A stretch of DNA of 64,000 nucleotides from Epilithonimonas sp. JDS (GCF_021261315.1 NZ_JAJSAX010000001.1:744001-808000); one strand, 5' to 3'; positions 24,502 through 33,917 are shown, counted from the first letter of the stretch. Notes: a model not told the origin generated them from the letters alone. Numbers and translations: made by a program.

Positions 24502-25707
24502 TTAAATCAATTCCTTGAAAATATTCATCAGTTCGTCATTCGGTTCCTGATTTTGATTTTTGGATTTGAAGTAATCTTTGAACAAGTCCTGAATGTCCTG
24601 ATTCAGATTGATGCTTTTATCCGTTTGAGTTAAATCTACAATATCATTTTTCAATTTCGGAATAATACGAAGAAATCCATTATTAGCCTGATACATTAAT
24701 TGTCTATCTTCAGTTTTTAAAAATTTATCACTTTCAAAAGTCAGCTCTACTAAACTATCAGAATTTTCTTTCAGCCAATCAAGAGCTTTTTCAACTTCAT
24801 CAAATGTCTTTCGGAAAAGCGGTTTTCCACTTTTGATTTCGACGGTTTTTGTTTGAGGATTTTCTGCGGGTTTCAAATCAATGATATTGACAAATTTTTT
24901 CTGTCCAGCTTCACTAAAACTATAACACAGAGACGATGATGAGTAAACCACTGGCTTCTCCAAAGTCCCGATATTCCGAAAGTTATGGAGATGTCCCAAA
25001 GCTGTGTACTGGATTTGAGATGGAATAATTTCCGTGTAAAGCAAGTCGGCGTTTCCAATCATAATTGGTTTTTCGCCTTCTGGTTCTTCAGGTTTTTCAG
25101 CACCTCTCTTCATCATATAAAGATGCGCCATCAGAACATTGATTCCGTTCTCATCGCAATAAGTATCGGCTAGATTCTGCCAAGTATTTTGCAAAGAATT
25201 GCTGAGTGCGACTTCTTTATTGTCTTCTCCAAGATATTCTTTCAGACGGATTTCGTTGGCATAAGCCGTGTGAATAATTCTTATCGGATAATCAAATTGA
25301 TTTAATTTGAGTTCGATGAATCCTTTATCTGTATTGATAATTTTAAAATGTTCCAGTTCGAAAATCGGAATTTCTGCGTTGGGATGACCAATCAAAATGA
25401 TTCCACACTCTTTTGCTAATGGAATTGGCGCGTCAATTCTATCTGGCGAATCGTGGTTTCCTGCAATAGCAACGACGGGACGTTTTCCATTTTTGGAAAG
25501 TTGTTTCAAAGTCCTATAAAATAATTCTACCGCTTCCGTTGAGGGATTGAAATTATCAAACAAATCGCCTGCAACAAAAACTAAATCCACATCCTCAGCA
25601 TCAGCAATCTCTACCAACTCGTTCATTACAAGTTTTTGTTCTTCCAAACGGGAAAAATTTTCTAGACGTTTACCAAGATGCCAATCGGCAGTGTGAAGGA
25701 TTTTCAT
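24502..25707 (-). CDS. sbcD: Exonuclease subunit SbcD (Mre11-like nuclease)
   Basis: 401 aa metallophosphoesterase. Motifs in order: D8 and H10 in H-T-A-D-W-H-L-G, D48 in A-G-D-L-F-D, N84-H85-D86 in A-G-N-H-D-S-P, a later M-A-H-L-Y, and G-H-L-H-N-F near residue 240. These coordinate two Mn ions for nuclease activity. Partner of the SbcC ATPase directly downstream. The order sbcD then sbcC is the usual one. Confidence 0.96.
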   Translation of the reverse strand: MKILHTADWHLGKRLENFSRLEEQKLVMNELVEIADAEDVDLVFVAGDLFDNFNPSTEAVELFYRTLKQLSKNGKRPVVAIAGNHDSPDRIDAPIPLAKECGIILIGHPNAEIPIFELEHFKIINTDKGFIELKLNQFDYPIRIIHTAYANEIRLKEYLGEDNKEVALSNSLQNTWQNLADTYCDENGINVLMAHLYMMKRGAEKPEEPEGEKPIMIGNADLLYTEIIPSQIQYTALGHLHNFRNIGTLEKPVVYSSSSLCYSFSEAGQKKFVNIIDLKPAENPQTKTVEIKSGKPLFRKTFDEVEKALDWLKENSDSLVELTFESDKFLKTEDRQLMYQANNGFLRIIPKLKNDIVDLTQTDKSINLNQDIQDLFKDYFKSKNQNQEPNDELMNIFKELI

Positions 25708-25842
25708 TTTATAAAGATAGTTTTTTGATGAAAGAGGACAAAACGGAAAACCGTAAAGATTTATATTTCGTAAAACCTTCCCGCAACAACTTTATTAAGA
25801 TTGAAAATTAAATTCGTATTTTTAAACCTTACGCCACATCTA

Positions 25843-26253
25843 ATGCAGGAACCAAATACAGGAAGTAAAGAGAATCACCGCGAGGGAACAGAATCAATTC
25901 CAGCAATAAGATTATTCACTACAGAAAATGGCCTTTGCCGTTTTGAAAGAGGAATTATCCCGACACTAAAACCAATGAACACGACCACTTTCTGGATCAG
26001 TAACAAGACTGAAGAATGGGAGAAAAGCAAACATCCAGCACCAAGAAAACAGTACGTGATTACAATCAAAGGGAAAATTAAATTTAAAGTAAGTGACGGT
26101 TCTACTTTTATGATTGAACCTGGAATTATACTGCTTGCAGAAGACACAACTGGCGAAGGACACAGCTGGGAAATGCTGGATTCCAGTGGGTGGGAAAGAC
26201 TTTATCTCCCAATTTCGGAAGGAGCAGAAGATTATTTCACCAAAGAAATATAG
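25843..26253 (+). CDS. Cupin-like protein
   Basis: 136 aa from ATG 25843; an in-frame TTG at 25801 would add 14 residues overlapping the likely promoter. Single-domain cupin features: P-A-P-R-K-Q-Y-V-I-T-I-K-G-K-I-K-F-K, then G-S-T-F-M-I-E-P-G-I-I-L-L-A-E-D-T-T-G-E-G-H. The metal-binding His motifs of canonical cupins are incomplete: the first motif has no H-x-H, and only one His (G-E-G-H) is in the second. The function is unknown; it could bind a small molecule rather than catalyse. It lies between divergent sbcD and uvrC. Confidence 0.7.
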   Translation: MQEPNTGSKENHREGTESIPAIRLFTTENGLCRFERGIIPTLKPMNTTTFWISNKTEEWEKSKHPAPRKQYVITIKGKIKFKVSDGSTFMIEPGIILLAEDTTGEGHSWEMLDSSGWERLYLPISEGAEDYFTKEI

Positions 26254-26286
26254 TTTTAACAATTCTCAAGAATCAATATCATTCCG

Positions 26287-26294
26287 TAAATTTG
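26287..26294 (+). promoter_or_regulatory. -7 promoter box of uvrC, very close to the GTG start
   Basis: TAAATTTG matches TAnnTTTG and ends only 4 bases before the GTG at 26299. As with panD, a nearly leaderless transcript is predicted. Confidence 0.5.
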
Positions 26295-26298
26295 CTCT

Positions 26299-28089
26299 GT
26301 GAATCCCAACTTAGAACTTCAGCTCAAAACACTTCCATCGGAACCCGGCGTCTATCGTTATTACGATAAGAACGACCAACTTTTGTATGTAGGAAAGGCA
26401 AAACATCTTAACAAAAGAGTCCTCTCCTACTTCAACAAAAACCAAAATGGCTACCGAACCAGAATTATGGTTTCGAAGATTCATAGATTGGAAACAACCG
26501 TTGTAAATAGCGAATACGACGCACTTTTATTAGAAAACAATCTGATAAAAGCGCATCAGCCATTCTACAACGTGATGCTGAAGGATGACAAAACCTATCC
26601 TTGGATTTGCATCAAGAATGAAGATTTTCCCCGAATATTTCTGACCCGAACCAAAATAAAAGACGGTTCGGAATATTTTGGACCTTACGCCAAAGTGAAA
26701 CCGGCAAGAGTTCTGCTTGATACGATTAAAAATCTTTATAAAATTCGGACTTGCAATCTGAATTTAGCGCCATCAAAAATCGCAGAAGGAAAATACAGAG
26801 TTTGTCTCGAATATCACATCAAAAACTGTAATGGACCTTGTGAAGATTTGGAATCCAAGGAAGATTATGATGAAAAAGTAGAAGCGATAAGAGGAATTAT
26901 CAAAGGTGATTTCCGATTTGCAAAGAAATATCTGGAAGAAAGAATGTTCCGTTTCGCTTCGAATCTTGAGTTTGAAAAAGCTCAGATGATTAAGAATAAT
27001 ATCGAGTCTCTGGAAAATTATCAGGAAAAACATACCGTCGTGAATCCAAGCATAGATGACGTGGATGTTTTTGGAATGACGAGCGATGAAACGGCGGCTT
27101 ACGTTAATTATTTTAAAATTAGAAATGGCTCAATCGTTCAAAGTTTTACGACCGAAATCAAGAAAGTTTTGGAGGAAAGCGATGAAGATATGTTGGAGGA
27201 AGCTCTGGTAGAGATTCGTCAGAAATTTGATTCCACATCCAAAGAGATTTTGATTCCTTTCCATCTCGGTTTGGAAATCCCGAATGTGAAATTGATTGTC
27301 CCAAAAGTCGGCGACAAAAAAAGAATCGTAGAACTTTCTGAGAAAAATGCGAAGGAATACAGACTTGAAAAACTAAAGCAAGTTCAAATCATCGACCCGG
27401 AAAGACACACCAACCGGATAATGGCAGAGATGCAAAAACTCCTAAGAATGCCCGTTGAGCCAAGACACATCGAAGGTTTTGACAACTCGAACATTCAGGG
27501 AACAAATCCTGTTTCGGCGTGTGTGGTTTTCAAAGACGGGAAACCGAGCAAAGCAGATTACAGAATCTTTCATCCGAAAACCGTTGTTGGTCCGGATGAT
27601 TTCAAGACGATGGAAGAAGTCATCTATCGCCGTTACCGAAGATTGCTGGAAGAAGGTGAACCTTTGCCACAACTCATTCTAATTGATGGTGGAAAAGGAC
27701 AATTGTCTTCGGCAGTCAAAAGTTTGAAACTGCTAGGACTTTATGGAAAAATCACAATCGTCGGGATTGCAAAACGTCTGGAAGAAATCTATTTTCCGGA
27801 AGATTCGATTCCTTTGTATATCGATAAAAAAGCGGAAACGCTGAAAATCCTTCAACGCGTGCGAGATGAAGCGCACCGTTTTGGAGTGAAACATCACAGA
27901 ACAAGACGAACAAATTCGACCATCAAATCTGAACTGGAACAAATCCCGGGCGTTGGTCCAAAATCCATAGAAATGCTCTTGACAAAATTGAAATCTGTCA
28001 AAAGAATTAAAGAAGCAGATATTGTAACGCTAGAAGAAATTCTAGGCAAGGTTAAAGCGCGGGTGGTTTGGGAGTTTTTTAACAGTTAA
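26299..28089 (+). CDS. uvrC: Excinuclease ABC subunit C
   Basis: 596 aa, starting at GTG 26299. Domains: GIY-YIG nuclease (about residues 12-95; P-G-V-Y-R-Y-Y and L-L-Y-V-G-K-A), UVR motif (about 205-240), the UvrC RNase-H-like nuclease (E-G-F-D-N-S-N-I-Q-G-T near 388-398; G-P-D-D-F-K-T-M) and a C-terminal helix-hairpin-helix (I-P-G-V-G-P-K-S). It makes the dual incision in nucleotide excision repair with UvrA/UvrB, neither of which is in the window. Probably expressed alone. Confidence 0.96.
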   Translation: MNPNLELQLKTLPSEPGVYRYYDKNDQLLYVGKAKHLNKRVLSYFNKNQNGYRTRIMVSKIHRLETTVVNSEYDALLLENNLIKAHQPFYNVMLKDDKTYPWICIKNEDFPRIFLTRTKIKDGSEYFGPYAKVKPARVLLDTIKNLYKIRTCNLNLAPSKIAEGKYRVCLEYHIKNCNGPCEDLESKEDYDEKVEAIRGIIKGDFRFAKKYLEERMFRFASNLEFEKAQMIKNNIESLENYQEKHTVVNPSIDDVDVFGMTSDETAAYVNYFKIRNGSIVQSFTTEIKKVLEESDEDMLEEALVEIRQKFDSTSKEILIPFHLGLEIPNVKLIVPKVGDKKRIVELSEKNAKEYRLEKLKQVQIIDPERHTNRIMAEMQKLLRMPVEPRHIEGFDNSNIQGTNPVSACVVFKDGKPSKADYRIFHPKTVVGPDDFKTMEEVIYRRYRRLLEEGEPLPQLILIDGGKGQLSSAVKSLKLLGLYGKITIVGIAKRLEEIYFPEDSIPLYIDKKAETLKILQRVRDEAHRFGVKHHRTRRTNSTIKSELEQIPGVGPKSIEMLLTKLKSVKRIKEADIVTLEEILGKVKARVVWEFFNS

Positions 28090-28121
28090 TAAAGAATGCG
28101 CTAGTAAATATTTATTTAATT

Positions 28122-28628
28122 ATGAAAGATATCGACACCTTATTACAAGAGCATAATCTTGACAGATTTGAAATTGAAGAGTTACTCCGAAGAAATGAAA
28201 AGATAGCTGCCATAAAATTGGTCCGTGATAAAACCAATTGGGATTTGAGAAATTCTAAAGATTTCGTAGAAGCCTTTGAAGCCAATGACACGCATTTTAC
28301 CCAAGATGATTCTTTCTCAGGCAACAGCAATGTTTCTGTAAAAACATTCAACAAAAATGGACAACTCACAGTCAAATTGAAGTTGAACAATCAACCGGAA
28401 AAAGTCGTTTTTCCTTCCGATCCAGATTGGGCAGAAGTCAAAAAAGTAATGGGAAACAAACCCGAACTTCTGGCTTACGAAAAAGAATATCTGGAAAACC
28501 CGACCAAATTTCAAAATCAAAAAAATACACTTTTCATAGAAGAGAATGGTTCAGGAAAATGGAAAGTTGTACTTTTGGCAGCTGTTTGCACAATCGTAAT
28601 TATTTATCTCATTTATTCTAATTCATAA
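28122..28628 (+). CDS. Hypothetical membrane-anchored protein with L7/L12-like C-terminal domain motif
   Basis: 168 aa. The N-terminal part contains I-A-A-I-K-L-V-R-D-K-T-N-W-D-L-R-N-S-K-D-F-V-E, which closely follows the pattern of the ribosomal protein L7/L12 C-terminal domain (K-I-x-A-I-K-x-V-R-x-x-T-G-L-G-L-K-E-A-K-x-L-V-E). A hydrophilic middle and one C-terminal membrane helix (V-V-L-L-A-A-V-C-T-I-V-I-I-Y-L-I-Y) follow. I infer a tail-anchored protein facing the cytoplasm. Function unknown; homology to L7/L12 needs a profile search. It is 3 bp before the exonuclease gene and probably in one transcript with it. Confidence 0.72.
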   Translation: MKDIDTLLQEHNLDRFEIEELLRRNEKIAAIKLVRDKTNWDLRNSKDFVEAFEANDTHFTQDDSFSGNSNVSVKTFNKNGQLTVKLKLNNQPEKVVFPSDPDWAEVKKVMGNKPELLAYEKEYLENPTKFQNQKNTLFIEENGSGKWKVVLLAAVCTIVIIYLIYSNS

Positions 28629-28631
28629 GCA

Positions 28632-29396
28632 ATGAAAATCATTTCCTACAACGTCAACGGAATCCGTGCAGCCTTTACAAAAGACTTCCTCGGCTGGCTC
28701 AATGTTGCAAGTCCGGATGTCATCTGCATTCAGGAAAGCAAGGCAGGAAATGACCAGATTGATATTGAAAGTCTGGAAAAAGCAGGCTATCACAGTTACT
28801 GGCATTCTGCGGTGAAAAAAGGTTACAGCGGCGTAGGCATTGCTTCTAAAGTGAAACCAAACCACGTAGAATCCGGTTGCGGCATCGAAAGCTATGACAA
28901 CGAGGGCAGAATCATTCGCGCAGATTTTGACGGTTTCTCTGTGATTTCAGTTTATGTCCCGTCCGCATCAAACATTGAAAGATTGGAATTCAAGATGCAA
29001 TTCTGCTTTGACTTTTTAGAATACATCAAAGAACTCAGAAAAACGATTCCAAATCTCATCATCAGTGGCGATTTCAACATTTGTCATCAGGCGATTGACA
29101 TTCACAATCCGATTGGTTTGACAAACACTTCAGGATTTCTTCCGATGGAACGCGAATGGATGACGAAGTTTATGAACGAAAATAGTTTGACAGACAGTTT
29201 CCGATATTTTAATGATCAGCCGGATCAATATTCCTGGTGGAGCTACAGAGCTGGATCCAGAGCAAGGAACAAAGGTTGGCGTTTGGATTACAACTTCGTC
29301 TCAGAACCTTTGAAGGACAAAATGACAAGAGCCGTAATCCTACCTGAAGTCAAACATTCCGACCATTGTCCGGTAATGGTAGAGCTATCACTATAA
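28632..29396 (+). CDS. xth: Exodeoxyribonuclease III
   Basis: 254 aa, family-typical. N7 in S-Y-N-V-N-G-I-R-A, E35 in C-I-Q-E-S-K, Y109 region V-Y-V-P-S-A, the D-x-N pair in S-G-D-F-N-I-C-H, and the final S-D-H-C-P-V motif with catalytic Asp/His. An AP endonuclease and 3'-5' exonuclease for base-excision repair; cytoplasmic. It is 3 bp after the membrane-anchored protein gene. Downstream is a short inverted repeat before the next gene. Confidence 0.95.
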   Translation: MKIISYNVNGIRAAFTKDFLGWLNVASPDVICIQESKAGNDQIDIESLEKAGYHSYWHSAVKKGYSGVGIASKVKPNHVESGCGIESYDNEGRIIRADFDGFSVISVYVPSASNIERLEFKMQFCFDFLEYIKELRKTIPNLIISGDFNICHQAIDIHNPIGLTNTSGFLPMEREWMTKFMNENSLTDSFRYFNDQPDQYSWWSYRAGSRARNKGWRLDYNFVSEPLKDKMTRAVILPEVKHSDHCPVMVELSL

Positions 29397-29405
29397 ATGA
29401 TAAGC

Positions 29406-29450
29406 GATGAATGATAATTGATTTCATTCAGCCGCAATTTATCATTCATC
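29406..29450. repeat. 12-bp inverted repeat between xth and the TRIC-like gene
   Basis: GATGAATGATAA (29406-29417) and TTATCATTCATC (29439-29450) are exact reverse complements 21 bp apart. No T-run follows, so it is not a standard terminator; it could be a regulatory site or a short repeat of the genome. Confidence 0.5.
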
Positions 29451-29477
29451 ATTTAAAATCATCAATTATAAAAATCC

Positions 29478-30110
29478 GTGCACGAGCAATTCAATCTTAT
29501 CATAGAAATCTTGGGAACCATTTCCTTCTCGATGTCGGGCAGTTTTGCGGCGATGCAGAAACGGCTGGATCCTTTTGGTGTTTTCATCATTGCTTTCGTG
29601 ACGTCTGTTGGTGGAGGAACTGTACGTGATCTTTTGCTGGATGTTCCGGTTTTTTGGATGACGGATCTTCTGACATTTGTATTGATCTTGACGACTTGCG
29701 TGTTCACAATGATTTTCAAATCAATTGAGAAAAACTTTAAGGTAACGCTTTTTATCTTTGATAGTTTTGGATTGGGATTATTTACGATTATTGGGATTCA
29801 GAAAGGACTTACTTTGGGCTTTCATCCTTTGATCTGTCTCACTTTAGGAACAATTACTGGCTGCTTCGGAGGAATTATCAGGGATATTTTACTAAACCGA
29901 ATTCCCTTGATTTTTAGAAAAGAAATTTATGCGACAGCTTGTATCGTTGGCGGCGGCATATTTTTGCTGTTGACAAGATTTTCTGCGCTTTCCTACACAT
30001 TCGTACAGATTTTCACGATTTTATTAATTGTTACAATAAGAACATTAGCAGTAAAATACCATTGGAGAATCCCGAAATTCTATGGTTATGAAAGCAATCA
30101 GGAAATGTAA
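29478..30110 (+). CDS. TRIC / UPF0126 family cation channel-like membrane protein
   Basis: 210 aa with about seven hydrophobic helices. The family's duplicated glycine-rich loop is visible twice: V-G-G-G-T-V-R-D-L-L-L-D (around residues 45-57) and F-G-G-I-I-R-D-I-L-L-N (around 130-141). Bacterial TRIC proteins (formerly UPF0126, YadS-like) form trimeric cation channels; ion preference here is unknown. The start is GTG 29478, which gives the expected short N-terminus before the first helix. Confidence 0.85.
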   Translation: MHEQFNLIIEILGTISFSMSGSFAAMQKRLDPFGVFIIAFVTSVGGGTVRDLLLDVPVFWMTDLLTFVLILTTCVFTMIFKSIEKNFKVTLFIFDSFGLGLFTIIGIQKGLTLGFHPLICLTLGTITGCFGGIIRDILLNRIPLIFRKEIYATACIVGGGIFLLLTRFSALSYTFVQIFTILLIVTIRTLAVKYHWRIPKFYGYESNQEM

Positions 30111-30135
30111 TTTATAATTTTGTAAATGAAATTTA

Positions 30136-30342
30136 ATGAGATATTTTGATAGCACAATACGTTTATTAAATAAGTTTTTAAAGTACTTCTGCTTTTTATT
30201 CACTCTTTACATCATAGCTGATTTCTTTCAAAACAATCTTAAAATAAATATTGACGAATTTTATTTTAAGAGAATAATTTTAGGAGCAGTAATTGTCTCA
30301 ATAATTTTTATGTATTTGGATATGATTAGAAAGGAAAAATAA
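30136..30342 (+). CDS. Small hypothetical membrane protein
   Basis: 68 aa with two predicted membrane helices (about residues 16-30 and 48-63) and a Lys-rich end. Starts at ATG 30136 and ends just before a hairpin terminator, which supports a real gene. No family recognised. It could be co-expressed with the channel-like gene 25 bp upstream. Confidence 0.55.
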   Translation: MRYFDSTIRLLNKFLKYFCFLFTLYIIADFFQNNLKINIDEFYFKRIILGAVIVSIIFMYLDMIRKEK

Positions 30343-30343
30343 A

Positions 30344-30374
30344 AAAAGGAGCGAAATAATTCACTCCTTTTATA
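30344..30374. terminator. Bidirectional terminator
   Basis: AAAAGGAG (30345-30352 region) pairs with CTCCTTTT, extended by GAA/TTC with one mismatch. A and T tracts flank both sides, so it can serve the small membrane gene (+) and the convergent gene at 30398 (-). Confidence 0.65.
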
Positions 30375-30397
30375 TTTACACATACTGATATTATTTC

Positions 30398-30961
30398 TTA
30401 GAATTTTCCCCGTATTCTCATATTCGGGTTGTGCATATGTTTTTGCATTGTCGGCATTTTCATTTGATCTTTAATCATCTTGATTTGATCTGTCATCATC
30501 CCCGCAGAATCCAGCTGTTTTGCTTCTTCCAAAAGCTTCTGAGCTTCTGATTTTCTTCCTTTTGCCAATGCAGAGGCTGCAAGATTCAGTTTTGCCATTG
30601 CCCGGTCATGTTTCATATTCAAACCATAATCCAACGCTTTTTTCATCAAACCTTCTGTTTTTTGAGGATTGTCCTGAGCTGTTGTCAAGGCCTGCAGGTA
30701 ATGGAAGTATCCGTATTGGCTTTTGTGCAATTGTGATTTATAATCTGTAATATTAGAAAGGAACTTAGACGCTTTTTCCAAATTTTGCTTTCTCAGCTGC
30801 CAGAATGCCAGAAGAATATTTTCATTTTTGAAGAAAAGAGCAATTGGAATCGCTGAAAGAATGACCAAAACTACGCCCCAGCCAATGTTTCTGTTGAACA
30901 TCAAATAAACGCCCAACGCGATAATGATTGCTGCAATTACAAATTTTATGTATTTGTTCAT
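30398..30961 (-). CDS. Hypothetical membrane protein with TPR-like helices
   Basis: 187 aa. Two N-terminal membrane helices (residues about 5-22 and 26-44) are followed by a helical cytoplasmic or periplasmic region with repeat-like spacing of small and aromatic residues (A-F-W-Q-L-R-K-Q-N-L-E-K-A, G-Y-F-H-Y-L-Q-A-L, A-K-L-N-L-A-A-S-A-L-A-K-G-R) that suggests two to three tetratricopeptide repeats. A Met/His-rich C-terminus (M-K-M-P-T-M-Q-K-H-M-H-N-P-N-M) might bind metal. I know no function for it. Confidence 0.72.
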   Translation of the reverse strand: MNKYIKFVIAAIIIALGVYLMFNRNIGWGVVLVILSAIPIALFFKNENILLAFWQLRKQNLEKASKFLSNITDYKSQLHKSQYGYFHYLQALTTAQDNPQKTEGLMKKALDYGLNMKHDRAMAKLNLAASALAKGRKSEAQKLLEEAKQLDSAGMMTDQIKMIKDQMKMPTMQKHMHNPNMRIRGKF

Positions 30962-31101
30962 GTTTAAAATTTAGGTTGCAAAGATAATAATTAACAGGTG
31001 AAAATTGACAATGATTGTTTTATGAATTAATCGAATAATTTTAAAGATCACCATTTGTTAAAAATTCTTAAAACTTAATTTATAAATAAAAACTAAAATG
31101 C

Positions 31102-31109
31102 TATTTTTG
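31102..31109 (+). promoter_or_regulatory. -7 promoter box of the first T9SS repeat-protein gene
   Basis: TATTTTTG matches TAnnTTTG, 25 bp before the ATG at 31135. Confidence 0.45.
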
Positions 31110-31134
31110 TGAAAATTATAACCAATAACCAGTA

Positions 31135-33915
31135 ATGAAAAAAATCTACCATTTACCGATTCTTTTATTGTCTATTTTATTTTCGGTTTTTCACAATGCT
31201 CAGAATACCATCAATGCTAAATTAAATGAATTGAATCGTTTTCCAGGCTCAGATCCAAGAGGAATTAAACTATTTGATAACAATCTCATTTTTACAACTA
31301 TTGGAACTGCTTTTGGGAGAGAGATCTACAAATATAATTTCGCCACCAAAAAATCAGAAATCATAAAGGACTACACTGTACCAGGCCGAATCCTTAAAAG
31401 TTCTTTTTATCAGTTGAATGGTAAAGTTTACTTTTTTGCAGAAGGTTTATATAGCAAGCTCGAACTGTGGTATACCGATCTAAATACAGGTAGTACAGCT
31501 AAAGTCAAAGACTTAAATGAGGATTCTTACTCTTCATATGTTGATACTCTAACTGCAAAAACTATTGGGGACAAACTTGTTTTTTCATACAGAAATAATC
31601 TTTATGTGAGCGACGGGACAGCTGAGGGGACAATTAAAATTCCAAATGTAACTTTAGTGAATAATCAATTCACTACGTTGAATAATAAAGTTTATTTTTT
31701 TGGTAATTCCACCTTGTATGGTCAGGAACTCTGGAGTTCGGATGGGACTCAGAATGGAACAAAAATAGTAAAAGACTTAAACCCCGGAAGTGGTTCTTCT
31801 GTTGGTACTTATTATGATAAATTATATACTTTAAATGGTAAGATTGTTTTTTCTGCCGGAGTACATCAAACACCAGGACTGTATACTTCAGACGGAACTC
31901 CGGATGGAACTGTTTTTTTCCAAAACATTTCATATAACTATCAATTGCTTGAATATGAAAATACTGTTACAAATAGACTAGTATATCTTGCCAATAATAA
32001 TCTTTGGATAACAGATGGAACTACAAATGGCACAAAATCGCTGAATACCCAGATCAACAATATTAAAACAATTGTTTCTTTTAAGAATAAATTATATATC
32101 AATACAACTAATGAGACTTATGTGATTGACGAGAATGACCAAGTTATGGTTTTCAATAATAATTTTGGAGTAAAACTGGAAACTGTTTCTACATCATCTA
32201 ACCAAAACTTTCTTGTTTTGAAAGAACTGAACAGCAATAGTAATATAGAATCTTTCATTTATATTTATGATGGTAACGAAATTACTAAAACAAATATTAA
32301 ATATAACAACGAGAAAAGTTTTATAGAGAAAGATAACAAAGTTTATTTTTCTGGATATATAGAATCGTATGTGGATTTTTATTCCGTTTATAAAAATACT
32401 GAACTGTGTTATTATGATAGTTTTGATAAAACATCTGGAATAGAAAACGAAATTTTTCTCAATGCCAACAGTGTTCCCAACAGCTTTGTGAAGCTGAATG
32501 ATGATGTTGTTTTTATAGCCTCAGAAGGCTATTATGCTCAATTGTTCAAAAGAGGTTCTGATAATAAAATTGTTCAGTTAAGCCAATTTTCAGATATTAA
32601 TATCACAAATTACTCTTACAGCACATTCGACTCAGAAAAATCAGGAAATTATCTCTATTATTTATTAGACGGAAACTACTTCTACAGAACTGCTGGCAGC
32701 AAAGAAAGTACTAAAAAAATATCTTTACCGACAAATGAAAGGCTATTAGAAATTATTTCTCTTAATGATAATAAAGTTCTAATAAAAACTTTTAATTCTC
32801 TGCATGGTTTTATGCGACTTTGGACACTTGAAAATTCTTCTGAAAATCTATCCTTGATTATGGAAAGTCCTTCCAATTATTATTCTGGTGCAAAAAAAGA
32901 TTATGTTAAGACTACATCCGGAATCTATCTAAAAATGATGGACAACAGTGCGACCTCAATTTGGAAGACTGATGGTACCAGTGCTAATACTAAAAAAATA
33001 ATTGATGTAGAGTCACCATATTTTTATAAGACTTTTCTTGATAAGATTAATGACAAAGTTCTTTTTGTAGAAAATATGAATAACCCAACTGTTCCAAATC
33101 GAATTTATGCTATTAATGATTTAAGCAATAATGCAGAAATCATTGCGAATAGTGATCGATATGATGGCGCAAGCACCTTCATTGCTAATAATAAAATAAA
33201 CTTATTTTCTAATGGAGTAAACAGAAAAATGTATTCTACAGATGGAACAGCAGCTGGAACGAGTGCTGTTATGACAGTCCCATTTGGCAATGTAAGTTCT
33301 ATAAAACAATGTGGAGCTTTGTTTTATATTTATGATGGAAGTTCTATGTTGTACAGAACAGATGGAACTTTGTCCGGAACATTTAAATTAAACAAATACA
33401 ACGATCCAGTTTTTACACCTTCTGTGTGTATCAATAATGAGTTATATTATCAAACTACTTTGGGAGTATTCGGTAAGACAAAAGGCGCCAATGCGGATGA
33501 CTTCACCCCAGTTCAGCTAAAAGTTGAAGATGAAACTATAGCAACAACTGTTTATAGTGGTATAAGACAAATGTTCGCGGATCAAGGAAAGATTTATTTT
33601 TCTGCAACCTATAAAAATTCCGGACAGGAATTATTCACAACAGATGTCATTGAGGAACTCAGCACAACCGATTCTCAATTTTCAAAATCCGAAAGGAAAA
33701 TCATAATCTATCCAAACCCTACAAATGACGAAGTCAATATAAAACTTGATAATAATGAAGCAGTAAAGTTGGTTGAAATTCTGGATATTACCGGTAAGAA
33801 AGTTTTAGAATCTACGGACGCCAAAATTTTGGTAGGACGATTTCCTGCAGGCGTTTACTTCATTAAAGTTAAAACAAATTCAAAAGTTTATTCTTCGAAA
33901 ATTATCAAGAAATAA
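31135..33915 (+). CDS. T9SS-secreted protein with ELW/SDGT (hyalin-like) repeats, copy 1
   Basis: 926 aa. Signal peptide at residues 1-22. The body carries at least seven copies of an x-x-D-G-T-x-x-G-T motif (V-S-D-G-T-A-E-G-T, S-S-D-G-T-Q-N-G-T, T-S-D-G-T-P-D-G-T, I-T-D-G-T-T-N-G-T and others) spaced about 50-100 residues, the ELWxSDGT repeat that probably folds as beta-propeller blades. The last ~75 residues form a type IX sorting domain (I-I-Y-P-N-P-T-N ... G-V-Y-F-I-K-V ... K-I-I-K-K). It is exported across the outer membrane and released or anchored on the surface; the target is unknown. A paralog starts 2 bp after its stop. Confidence 0.85.
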   Translation: MKKIYHLPILLLSILFSVFHNAQNTINAKLNELNRFPGSDPRGIKLFDNNLIFTTIGTAFGREIYKYNFATKKSEIIKDYTVPGRILKSSFYQLNGKVYFFAEGLYSKLELWYTDLNTGSTAKVKDLNEDSYSSYVDTLTAKTIGDKLVFSYRNNLYVSDGTAEGTIKIPNVTLVNNQFTTLNNKVYFFGNSTLYGQELWSSDGTQNGTKIVKDLNPGSGSSVGTYYDKLYTLNGKIVFSAGVHQTPGLYTSDGTPDGTVFFQNISYNYQLLEYENTVTNRLVYLANNNLWITDGTTNGTKSLNTQINNIKTIVSFKNKLYINTTNETYVIDENDQVMVFNNNFGVKLETVSTSSNQNFLVLKELNSNSNIESFIYIYDGNEITKTNIKYNNEKSFIEKDNKVYFSGYIESYVDFYSVYKNTELCYYDSFDKTSGIENEIFLNANSVPNSFVKLNDDVVFIASEGYYAQLFKRGSDNKIVQLSQFSDINITNYSYSTFDSEKSGNYLYYLLDGNYFYRTAGSKESTKKISLPTNERLLEIISLNDNKVLIKTFNSLHGFMRLWTLENSSENLSLIMESPSNYYSGAKKDYVKTTSGIYLKMMDNSATSIWKTDGTSANTKKIIDVESPYFYKTFLDKINDKVLFVENMNNPTVPNRIYAINDLSNNAEIIANSDRYDGASTFIANNKINLFSNGVNRKMYSTDGTAAGTSAVMTVPFGNVSSIKQCGALFYIYDGSSMLYRTDGTLSGTFKLNKYNDPVFTPSVCINNELYYQTTLGVFGKTKGANADDFTPVQLKVEDETIATTVYSGIRQMFADQGKIYFSATYKNSGQELFTTDVIEELSTTDSQFSKSERKIIIYPNPTNDEVNIKLDNNEAVKLVEILDITGKKVLESTDAKILVGRFPAGVYFIKVKTNSKVYSSKIIKK

Positions 33916-33917
33916 TT

